Part shown: positions 9,747 to 17,561 of the stretch, one piece after another
Numbering within the stretch: the stretch's first letter is position 1
Layout of the letters: each line of letters starts with the position of its first letter
NCBI GenBank assembly: GCA_902556405.1
Contig: CACDWF010000005.1
Location: 50,890 to 114,889, forward strand
Origin: an uncultured Alphaproteobacteria bacterium
GTDB lineage: Bacteria > Pseudomonadota > Alphaproteobacteria > Rhodobacterales > Rhodobacteraceae
DNA length: 64,000 nucleotides
Direction of reading: 5' to 3'
Made by a program: the position numbers and the translations under genes
The notes under the pieces: generated by a model
Seen by the model: the letters and a program-made list of their open reading frames with translations, nothing else
Databases searched by the model: none
What the model was told of the DNA's origin: nothing

Positions 9747-10796
9747 ATGAGCAGAAATGATCAAGAATTAATAGCTCCTTTGGAAAAACATAAATTCAAC
9801 ACCGATAATCTAGTGACATGGATGGAGTCCAATGAGATAGAGAGCACAGGGTTAAAGGTAAAGCAGTTTCAAGGAGGAATGTCTAACCCGACTTTTTTTC
9901 TTGAGAGTGAAAACAATAAATATGTCTTAAGGAAAAAACCTCCAGGAAAGTTGTTGCCAAAGGCACATGCGGTTGACAGAGAATTTAAAGTAATGAACGC
10001 TCTTGGAAAAATAGATTTCCCTGTGCCTAAGATGCTTGGTTTTTGTGATAACCCGAGTGTGATAGGTACTGAATTTTTTATAATGGACTACATAGACGGC
10101 AGAATAATTACAACTCCTGAAATAAATGGATTCTCAAAAAATGAAAGAAACACCATCTGCGTATCTTTAGCAGAGACGCTAGCCAAACTGCACAGTGTAG
10201 ATTACAAATTAATCGGCCTCGACTCTTTTGGAAGACCAGAAGGCTACATCCAGCGTCAAATAAAATTATGGTCTGATCAATTCCAAAGATCAAAAGAAGA
10301 TATTACTGTAAAGGCCAACTTTAAAGAAATGGATTCACTTAGTATATGGCTTAAAGAAAATTCTATCATTGAGGATGAATTTGCTATTGCCCACGGTGAC
10401 TACCGATTAGGTAATACGATAATTGATAAAAATAACTCGACAGTGATTGGTGTACTTGATTGGGAATTATCAACATTGGGCCACCCCTTAGCTGATCTGG
10501 GTTATTATTGTATCCCCTACCGATATGGGTTTGAAGACTTAAATCTAAAACAACTGGGTATACCCTCTGAAGAAGAATTTCTTCAACTATATATGAAGTT
10601 TTCAGGTAGGACCTCAATTCCCAATTGGCCCTTATTTTTATCATTCGCTCTTTTTCGTAGTGCGGCGATTATTTTTGGAGTAGCTGCTAGAACCCTGCTT
10701 GGAAATGTCAGCTCAGAAAGCTCTAATGTCTTTGAGCAAATAAAAAGAGCAGAAGATATGGCTCGAATTGGCTATGGTATTTGCTCCAACTCTTAA
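9747..10796 (+). CDS. APH-family phosphotransferase, ACAD10/11-type kinase
   Basis: A 349-residue kinase-fold protein of the aminoglycoside phosphotransferase superfamily. Visible motifs are an N-lobe lysine in YVLRKKPPGKLLP, the catalytic HGDYRLGN near residue 214, and the metal-binding LDWELSTLGHPLADLG. This is the version fused to acyl-CoA dehydrogenase in ACAD10/ACAD11 and free-standing in bacteria, where relatives such as LvaA phosphorylate 4-hydroxyacyl-CoAs before elimination. It lies 29 bases after the carboxylase, behind GGAAAGAG. A role in 4-hydroxyacyl-CoA breakdown is a reasonable inference rather than antibiotic resistance. No acyl-CoA dehydrogenase partner is in the window. Confidence 0.87.
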   Translation: MSRNDQELIAPLEKHKFNTDNLVTWMESNEIESTGLKVKQFQGGMSNPTFFLESENNKYVLRKKPPGKLLPKAHAVDREFKVMNALGKIDFPVPKMLGFCDNPSVIGTEFFIMDYIDGRIITTPEINGFSKNERNTICVSLAETLAKLHSVDYKLIGLDSFGRPEGYIQRQIKLWSDQFQRSKEDITVKANFKEMDSLSIWLKENSIIEDEFAIAHGDYRLGNTIIDKNNSTVIGVLDWELSTLGHPLADLGYYCIPYRYGFEDLNLKQLGIPSEEEFLQLYMKFSGRTSIPNWPLFLSFALFRSAAIIFGVAARTLLGNVSSESSNVFEQIKRAEDMARIGYGICSNS

Positions 10797-10810
10797 AATA
10801 TTTTAATAAC

Positions 10811-11992
10811 TCAAAGTAGTGGCCAACAAGTTTGTTTTAGGTTATTGTCTCTTTGGTACAGGCCTATTGCACGCGTTGTTTTGTGCCCGATTAGACCGTA
10901 TATGCCACCTGTGTAATATTTCCAGATAGCTTTTCCTGTATACTTATTATTTCATTTTTTGTTAAATTTTCAGTTGTTTCCCAATTTTTAAAAAAGTTGT
11001 GGCTGTTATATTTAATTTTGTCTGCAATGAACCCAACAGATAAAGCATATAAATCGGAGTTATTGTATTCTTTAAGTGTATGAAAGTTCTTGCTTACTAA
11101 ATAAATAGGTCCGTGTATTCCAGCCGGAAACATCAAACTGTATGACTCATTAAGATCATCTTGAGGAAATTTTTCTCCTTTAAATCTGGATTCTCCTAGC
11201 TTTTTCCACTGGCTCAAGCTTCTTGAATGATCTGGTCCCTCTAGGTAGCAACTAATGCTGTTTGACAGTTGAACTTCATATCCCCATTCTAAGTTATTAT
11301 CCCATCCAAACTGATTTAAATCGTTTGCAATGGAAGCCAATATATCTGGCTGACTGTTCCAAATGTCTTTATTTCCGTCATTATCATAATCTACAGCGAA
11401 TTTAACGAGAGTGGAAGATAGGAACTGAGGTTGTCCAAGAGCACCCGCTTTCGAAGCTTTTAAATATTTATTTCATTTTCTATCGCAAAATCAATTAGAT
11501 AAATAAGCTCATTCAAGTAATCTAGTCTATTTGATGATGAAAAGCTGAGTAGAGATAGTACTTGAAGACTGTCTAGCCTTGGCCTTACTCTTCCAAAGAA
11601 TGTCTCGTTAACCCATATAGCAAGCAAAAAATGTCTATCTACTTCATATAAATTTTCGATATTTTCTAATATTTTTTGAAGGCTTTTTTTATATTTTTTG
11701 CCTACTTTGGTTTTTTGTAAAATTATTTTTTAATTGAAATACTTTGCAGGATCAGAAAACTCAGCCTGCTCCTTTTTATTGAGTAACCTTTTTAATTTTA
11801 TCACAGAGCCTAAGTTGTCTTTGAGATGCTTTTCAATTTCACCAATAATTTCATGGCTATTAAATTTTGCTGGAGTTTTGGTAGCAAAAGCTTATCCAGC
11901 CAGTATTCATACACTTTTGTACTCTGTGAAAAAATAGGTGCCGGTAAGGATATGAAAATTATACACAAAGTAATTTTGTAAGTGTTTTTCAA
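10811..11992 (-). pseudogene. Decayed MltB-type lytic murein transglycosylase
   Basis: Remnant of a periplasmic lytic transglycosylase, spread over several frames. A TTG at 11992 starts a signal peptide (MKNTYKITLCIIFIS...IFSQS). The frame shifts near 11880. The next frame has an in-frame TAA near 11730, then runs through the catalytic segment HFLLAIWVNETFFG and DSLQVLSLLSF. It shifts again near 11461 into GALGQPQFL, YDNDGNKDIWNS and YNNSDLYALSVG. A last shift near 10910 leads into a peptidoglycan-binding tail (GGIYGLIGHKTTRAIG) that ends at 10811. The parts are in the correct order and together make a complete MltB with its PG-binding domain. At least four lesions make a functional product very unlikely. 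The 149-codon piece at 10891-11340 should not be annotated as an intact gene. Confidence 0.9.
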
Positions 11993-12831
11993 GACAAAAA
12001 TCTATTTATTAATTTAGTGCTTTCTTGCCATAAACGATCTGCAATATCCGATTTTAAAGCCTCTTTTGAGGGGGTTGATTCACCTCTCTTTATGAAATAC
12101 TTACCAGAAACGTTTTGCACGGTCTCGTTCGTTGCTAGATAGACAAGAGTGTCTGCGCCTTCCTCAGGTGATATGCCTCTGTATTTTAAAACTAACCTAA
12201 TAATAAACTGTAAAAGTCCTTTATGATCTTGACCTATGTTCGTATTTACGATTCCTGGATGTACACAATTTACAGATATATTTTTTTCGGTAAGATTTTC
12301 CGATAACTTTAGTGTAAATAACAAATTACATAACTTAGACCTTGAATAACGTTCGTACCAACTTTTCGAATTGCTACTATCTAAATTATTAAAATCTAGA
12401 ACTGCGGTTTTATGAGCGCTACTCCCTACGTTAATTATTCTGCCGCCTTCATGTATCAAATTTTTTTCAAGAAGCCTATTTGTAAGATAAAAGGGACCTA
12501 GATGGTTTGTTGCAAAGACTTTTTCAATTCCCACACTATTATACGATTTCTTAAACAAAATAGTTCCTGCGTTATTGATCAGACAATTTAGTTGTATCTT
12601 AGATTTGCTAAATACATTCACAATTTCATTAATATCATCAGGCTCAGACAAATCACATCTTAAGAAACTTACCTGTTTGTCGTCACAAAATGACTTAAGT
12701 TCATATTTTACAGCATCTAATTTATTTTTATTTCGATATGTAATAAAAAGCCGATGGTTCATCGCTAATAAGGACCTCGCAGCGGAAAGTCCAATCCCAT
12801 CAGTTCCTCCAGTAAGAAATATATTTTGCAT
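11989..12831 (-). CDS. SDR oxidoreductase, retinol dehydrogenase/WWOX-like
   Basis: A 280-residue short-chain dehydrogenase with the cofactor motif TGGTDGIG at the N-terminus, NNAGTILF, and the catalytic YSRSK. Start 12831 (MQNIFLTGG) is chosen over an in-frame ATG ten codons upstream because GGGAAGG lies just before it and the protein begins directly at the first beta strand. The overall pattern resembles RDH/WWOX-type enzymes, which act on lipid alcohols or aldehydes; the actual substrate is unknown. Its stop overlaps the TTG start of the decayed transglycosylase, so the two were once cotranscribed. It is divergent from the RND gene across a 169-base region. Confidence 0.85.
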   Translation of the reverse strand: MQNIFLTGGTDGIGLSAARSLLAMNHRLFITYRNKNKLDAVKYELKSFCDDKQVSFLRCDLSEPDDINEIVNVFSKSKIQLNCLINNAGTILFKKSYNSVGIEKVFATNHLGPFYLTNRLLEKNLIHEGGRIINVGSSAHKTAVLDFNNLDSSNSKSWYERYSRSKLCNLLFTLKLSENLTEKNISVNCVHPGIVNTNIGQDHKGLLQFIIRLVLKYRGISPEEGADTLVYLATNETVQNVSGKYFIKRGESTPSKEALKSDIADRLWQESTKLINRFLS

Positions 12832-12932
12832 AAACCTTCCCTGTAGAAATCTTCCATCCAAGCAATGGCATTCTTTTATACAATAATTATTATTTTAGCC
12901 CCTTTTCTATTAATACTGAATAGATAATAAAA

Positions 12933-12945
12933 TTACGCAACGTAA
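12933..12945. promoter_or_regulatory. Palindrome TTACGCAACGTAA in a divergent promoter region
   Basis: A perfect inverted repeat TTACG-CAA-CGTAA lies about midway between the SDR start (12831, minus) and the RND transporter start (13001, plus). Its position and symmetry fit a repressor site controlling one or both genes. No regulator gene is adjacent, and a 5-bp arm can arise by chance, so this is tentative. A weak -35/-10 pair (TTGTAT, 17 bases, TATTTC at 12949-12977) lies just downstream. Confidence 0.3.
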
Positions 12946-13000
12946 GCCTTGTATTAAATAACTCAATGCATTATTTCACGTTCATCGGAGGAAAGGTTTT

Positions 13001-15319
13001 ATGATAGAGGCTTGGTCAAATCAAGTAATTAAGAATAGAATTTTCATACTTATTATAACAGTTTTACTGATTTTAGTGTCAGTTTTTTCTATCTCAAAAA
13101 ACCCTATAGGGGTTAATAATTCAAATGAAATGTGGTTCCTTGAAGGCGATCCAACGCTTTTAGCTCATGATAAAATGAGAGATCTATTTGGAAGCACTGA
13201 GTCTCTAGTTGTCGGTATAGAAGCGAGACCAAAAGATAAAGACCTTTTCAATCTTGAAACTGTAAAGATGATTGAAGAAATTCATGCAATGTTAGAAGAA
13301 CATGAGGTGGTTGAGAAGGTTGATAGTCTAGCAAGATATCAGAGGACATATAATCGAGGTGGGGTTGTTGCTACAGACTATATTTTCGAGGACATAGAGA
13401 ATTTAGATGATAATTTAGATCAATTAGAAACGGCTAGGATTGCCATGCAGGATGAAAACCTAGCGCTCGACACCCTTATAAGCAAAGATTTTAGGCATAC
13501 CAGAATAATTGCAAGAACGGAGTATATTGTTAACGGACTTGATCACAAGCTTAAAGTTGTAACGGATTTACGTAACTTTATAAGTGAGATGGGATATTTG
13601 GAAAAGGGATATGATATAAAGTTTGGAGGACAACCGGTTTTAAATGAACGTTTTACCGTAATCAGTAACTCAGATGCCGCTTGGCTAAATCCTACTGTTG
13701 CTGCTATAATGATGATTGTCTTGGGCATTGTTTTTAGATCTTTGACCGGTATTATGGCTCCCTGGGTCGTTATTGGTACAGCAGTCACAATAATGACCGG
13801 TTTACAAGCGTATCTTGGCTATAATATAACTCCGGTAAACCAAGCTTTAATTCCTATCACAATGTTGTTAGGTATGGCGTGCACGGTTCACGTTATGTCT
13901 GAGTTTTATAGTTTAAGAACTCTTTCCAAGCACACAGCTTCAGACGCATCTAAAGAATTAATAAAAAACCTTTTTAAGCCTATATTCTTTACGCAATTCA
14001 CCACTTCAATTGGATTTGCTGCGCTGTATATAACAAAATTATCTCCTGTGCGTGAGTTTTCGTTGCTAGCAACGATACTACCAATGATTATTTTTATTCT
14101 CTCAATGACTTCGTTGCCTGCTGCCTTATCGTTTTTAAACACACTCTCACCAGCTACGAAGAAAGCTTATGACAATGATTGGCTTACACGTGTGACCTCC
14201 AGTCTTCCAAATTTTTCCTACAAAAATAGATTTAGTATTTTAGTGGTGGGACTGCTATTCATCTCTGTAAGCTTTTTTAGTGCAACCTACATTAAAGTTG
14301 ATACGAATATTTTTAAATTTTTTAAAGGCGATCTCAAAATATCAGAAGACTTGAGGTATTTTGATAGAGAGTTTAAAGGATCATCAAATATTGATATGAT
14401 GCTGGACTCTGAATTAGAAGAGGGGATTAAAGAGCCCAGCTTTCTCACAAAACTTGACGCTCTCGAGGCTTTTCTTGAAAAACAAGAAAAGTCAGGGAAA
14501 ATAGTCGGTTATCTGGATCAACTTAAGCAAATTAGGAAGGCGTTTTCAGATAACAAAAAAGAGTTTTACAAAATACCGGATAGTAAACCCATGACTAGCC
14601 AGCTTTTGTTATTGTTCGAAAACTCAGGTCCTGATGATGACCTTTCAGATATTAAAGATTTTGATGAGCGATTTACGAGAATAACTTTACCGACAATTAA
14701 CATGGATGCTAGTGAATATAATCAGTTTCTGGATGATATGATGCAAACAATAAACAAAGATTTTCCAGACTTGAATGTTACTCCTACTGGTCCAATGGTA
14801 ATGTTTCAAGCTCAAAATGAGTATACCGATAAAGGGATTAGCCAATCATTCATGCTTTCATTAAGCTTTATAAGTGTTGTTCTTTTTATTATCTTTTGGT
14901 CTATTAAACATGGCGCGATTGCCGTGTTCCCAGCAGTTGTTCCAATAGTTTTTGCTGGTGGATGTTTTGCAATGTTGGGTAAGGATTTGAATTTGGGATC
15001 ATTAATAGTAGGTGCTATGACGATGGGTATTGCGATTGACGACTGTATTCATATAGTCAGTAGATATAAGTTAGCGAGATCTCTAGGAAGTTCCGTAGAA
15101 TACTCAATAAAGAGAGCTATGACAGAGTCAGGAAGAGCCATTATCACTACGTCATTGGCGCTTGTTATTGGGTTTAGCACTTTTTTGTTTGCACGTTTAG
15201 TACCGATGATTGATATTGGATGGCTCACCACTGTGATTTTTACTTTGGCTTTGTTAGGGTGCCTATTGTTTATACCCGCGCTACTCTTTATATTCGAAAA
15301 AGAAGAAAAACTCACCTAA
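13001..15319 (+). CDS. MMPL/RND-superfamily inner-membrane transporter
   Basis: A 772-residue RND-type protein built as two repeats. Each has one N-terminal membrane helix, a large periplasmic domain (about residues 35-215 and 430-600) and a cluster of five helices, giving about 12 segments. The second half keeps the acidic motif MGIAIDDCIHIVSRY; the matching site in the first half reads GMACTVHVMSEFY and has lost the acidic pair. The start is an ATG behind a strong GGAGGAAAGG. The next two genes encode a LolA-like periplasmic protein and a DUF1302-like outer-membrane protein, a recurring bacterial trio. This suggests lipid, hopanoid or lipoprotein movement across the envelope rather than classical drug efflux. 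Confidence 0.88.
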   Translation: MIEAWSNQVIKNRIFILIITVLLILVSVFSISKNPIGVNNSNEMWFLEGDPTLLAHDKMRDLFGSTESLVVGIEARPKDKDLFNLETVKMIEEIHAMLEEHEVVEKVDSLARYQRTYNRGGVVATDYIFEDIENLDDNLDQLETARIAMQDENLALDTLISKDFRHTRIIARTEYIVNGLDHKLKVVTDLRNFISEMGYLEKGYDIKFGGQPVLNERFTVISNSDAAWLNPTVAAIMMIVLGIVFRSLTGIMAPWVVIGTAVTIMTGLQAYLGYNITPVNQALIPITMLLGMACTVHVMSEFYSLRTLSKHTASDASKELIKNLFKPIFFTQFTTSIGFAALYITKLSPVREFSLLATILPMIIFILSMTSLPAALSFLNTLSPATKKAYDNDWLTRVTSSLPNFSYKNRFSILVVGLLFISVSFFSATYIKVDTNIFKFFKGDLKISEDLRYFDREFKGSSNIDMMLDSELEEGIKEPSFLTKLDALEAFLEKQEKSGKIVGYLDQLKQIRKAFSDNKKEFYKIPDSKPMTSQLLLLFENSGPDDDLSDIKDFDERFTRITLPTINMDASEYNQFLDDMMQTINKDFPDLNVTPTGPMVMFQAQNEYTDKGISQSFMLSLSFISVVLFIIFWSIKHGAIAVFPAVVPIVFAGGCFAMLGKDLNLGSLIVGAMTMGIAIDDCIHIVSRYKLARSLGSSVEYSIKRAMTESGRAIITTSLALVIGFSTFLFARLVPMIDIGWLTTVIFTLALLGCLLFIPALLFIFEKEEKLT

Positions 15320-15339
15320 GCTTTGAGATTGTTAATTAT

Positions 15340-16146
15340 ATGAACTTTAATAAGATATTTCTAAAATACTTTTTGTCTTTTCTTGTGTTACTTTTCCCAA
15401 ATGTATCTGTGTCCATGACTGCTTACGAGATCATGAAAAAAGTTGATCAGAGGTATACAGGAGAAACTACAGAGCAGACATCTACTCTTGTTTTGATCGA
15501 CAAGAAAAATAGAAAAAGAGAGAGAAAACTAAAGGGTTTTACAAAAGAAGTTTCAACCGGAACAAAAAGCATCTCTTTTTTCTTGAGCCCTTCCGATGTG
15601 AAGAACACCTCCTATTTGTCTTACAACTGGGATGATCCGTCAAAAGATAATGACTCCTGGTTGTATCTCCCAAGTCTTCAAAAAACTAATAGGATTTCTG
15701 GTGGAGACCGGTCCAATTCTTTTATGGGTAGTGATTTTACATATGCTGATTTAGATGGAGTAGAAATTGAAGACTATACTTACAAAATTGTAAAAGATAG
15801 TGATGTAGTTGATGGTGCAGATTGTTGGGTAATTGAGGCTACACCAAAATCAAAAGATGTAATAAAGGAAACAGGTTACTTAAAAACACTTACTTGGATT
15901 AGAAAAGATATATTCTTTGGTGTCAAAGGCAGAATACTTGTAAAAAAGGGAAAAAAAGTTAAGCTCTGGTCAGCAAAGGATATTAAAAAAATTGATGGTG
16001 TCTGGGTTGCAAAGACACAACAGATGACTACTACAAAAAAGAAAAAGCGTGAGCATTCAAGTATTTTTATTATTGACACAATAGCGTTCAATAAAAAATT
16101 AAATGATAGCTTGTTTCAATCCGAGGCCATGCAGCGAGGCTATTAA
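15340..16146 (+). CDS. LolA-like outer-membrane lipoprotein-sorting protein
   Basis: A 268-residue periplasmic protein with an N-terminal signal peptide (MNFNKIFLKYF...SVS). The mature part has the fold-typical segments MTAYEIMKKVDQRY, ISFFLSPSDVKNTSYLSY, SWLYLPSLQKTNRISG, FMGSDFTYADLDG and SVAKT-like strand ends. This is the outer membrane lipoprotein-sorting protein family, relatives of LolA/LolB with a half-barrel that binds lipid. The start at 15340 is chosen because longer in-frame extensions would run back into the RND gene. It probably shuttles a lipid substrate between the RND transporter and the outer-membrane protein encoded next to it. Confidence 0.85.
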   Translation: MNFNKIFLKYFLSFLVLLFPNVSVSMTAYEIMKKVDQRYTGETTEQTSTLVLIDKKNRKRERKLKGFTKEVSTGTKSISFFLSPSDVKNTSYLSYNWDDPSKDNDSWLYLPSLQKTNRISGGDRSNSFMGSDFTYADLDGVEIEDYTYKIVKDSDVVDGADCWVIEATPKSKDVIKETGYLKTLTWIRKDIFFGVKGRILVKKGKKVKLWSAKDIKKIDGVWVAKTQQMTTTKKKKREHSSIFIIDTIAFNKKLNDSLFQSEAMQRGY

Positions 16147-16151
16147 TAAAC

Positions 16152-17561
16152 GTGTTCAGGCTCGTAAATTTACTTGTTTTTATTACATTTCTTTACTCGA
16201 CAGTATATGCACAATCAGATGACGATTTCCTATCTGATTTTGGTGGAGATGATTTCGAGGAAATAGAAAGTGAACTTGATTTCGTTACAACGAATGTTGT
16301 TAAAGAAAAATTTTCTGACATTTCAATCGAAAAAAAACAAACCAGTGAAAGTTTTGATTGGGATGCTATTTTCTCTCAAAAGTTATACTATGGCCTTGAA
16401 TCTCCATCTGTCCCCTTTTTCAGGAGAGCTCCAGGGATTGAGGCAATAAATAGCAATATTAATTTAGGGTTAAATACAAAATTTGTGGAAGTAATTAACT
16501 TCAAGTTCTCTGGTGACGTCAATTGGGACTGGGGGTATTTTGAAAGCTCTAAGTACTCTTATGGTCCTACAGCTGCTGATTTTAAGTTAAGAGATTTATA
16601 CATTGACTTTTATCCAATCGATGGACTTTGGTTAAGAGTTGGGAATCAAATAATTGCGAGAGGAGAGTCAAACTTACTAATTTCAAGTGATATTACTAAT
16701 CCAAGAGATCTATCTACTATTGGGCTGCAGGATCTGGATGAAATAAGATTAAATATTCCCTCTATATTAGCTGGGTACAATATTGGTTCGTTAAAGCAAG
16801 AGATTATTGTTTTTTTGGATGAAAAAAGAAATAAAGTTGCAAGATCTGGAACGGCATTTGATCCTGAAGCTGCTTTTTCAGGTGCGTCAATAATTACCGA
16901 TGTTTCTCCTCTGCAATATAATATAAGTTTCGCCTTAAGAAATAAAATCCTCTTATCGGGCTTTGAATTGGATTTGTCCTTAGGAGAATATAATAATAAG
17001 CAGTTATCAACATTGAGTTCCTCTGTGTCAGGAAATGTAACTACGCTTAGCACTCAGCAGGATAGAATAGCTTTCTTGGGTTTAAACGGTAATATTGCGA
17101 TTTCAGACTTCGTTCTAAAATTCGATACCTCTCATAAAAAGGGAAAAAGATTTCCTTATTCCAACCCTTTGATAGGCCCTTGGTCCAAAAATGAGGTGTC
17201 TGAATTTTCCTTAGGCGCTGATTATTCTGGTCTTAAGAATTTGAATATAAACATTGAATTAGCTAGTACATATATTCATGATCACGGTGCGCAAATGGCA
17301 AATAAGCAGAATGAATATGGATATAGTTTAAGGTTTGATTGGAGATTCTATAACGATCTTTTAGATATTTCTTTGCAGCATGCGAATATTTTGGGAGACA
17401 ATGGGAGTTTTTCATCAGTATCAGCGGTTTATGAATTAAGTGACATCATCAATATTAGTGGCAAATTTATTTCCTTTGATAGCTATAGCAATAGTCAGCA
17501 ATTATATCCCTACAGGCATCAAGATTTGATAGAGCTTACACTAGATTACTATTTTAATTGA
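16152..17561 (+). CDS. DUF1302-like outer-membrane beta-barrel protein
   Basis: A 469-residue secreted protein with a signal peptide (MFRLVNLLVFITFLYSTVYAQ), an acidic low-complexity stretch (DDDFLSDFGGDDFEE) and then many alternating hydrophobic/polar strands ending in LDYYFN, an aromatic-asparagine tail like that of barrel proteins. The segment LRVGNQIIARGESNLL near residue 160 is typical of the DUF1302-like proteins that accompany RND and LolA-like genes. The start is GTG, six bases past the preceding stop, with GAGG upstream. The 3' end overlaps the convergent SLC13 gene by eight bases. Confidence 0.75.
   Translation: MFRLVNLLVFITFLYSTVYAQSDDDFLSDFGGDDFEEIESELDFVTTNVVKEKFSDISIEKKQTSESFDWDAIFSQKLYYGLESPSVPFFRRAPGIEAINSNINLGLNTKFVEVINFKFSGDVNWDWGYFESSKYSYGPTAADFKLRDLYIDFYPIDGLWLRVGNQIIARGESNLLISSDITNPRDLSTIGLQDLDEIRLNIPSILAGYNIGSLKQEIIVFLDEKRNKVARSGTAFDPEAAFSGASIITDVSPLQYNISFALRNKILLSGFELDLSLGEYNNKQLSTLSSSVSGNVTTLSTQQDRIAFLGLNGNIAISDFVLKFDTSHKKGKRFPYSNPLIGPWSKNEVSEFSLGADYSGLKNLNINIELASTYIHDHGAQMANKQNEYGYSLRFDWRFYNDLLDISLQHANILGDNGSFSSVSAVYELSDIINISGKFISFDSYSNSQQLYPYRHQDLIELTLDYYFN

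Noticed and set aside
10891..11340. A 149-codon reading frame that could be called an intact hypothetical gene
   Set aside because: It is the C-terminal third of the decayed MltB gene. The frame continues upstream without a stop into QPQFL and DGNKDIWNS, and the missing domains lie in other frames around it.
11734..11937. Plus-strand frame opposite the transglycosylase remnant
   Set aside because: No recognisable domain or Shine-Dalgarno; explained as antisense of the pseudogene.
10811..11992. Explaining the transglycosylase breaks as sequencing errors only
   Set aside because: At least four separate lesions occur in about 1.2 kb while all neighbouring genes read cleanly, so true decay is the simpler reading, though read checks are advised.
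15220..15339. Longer N-terminus for the LolA-like protein
   Set aside because: It overlaps the RND gene by 100 bases in another frame and lacks a signal peptide. ATG 15340 begins a proper signal sequence.
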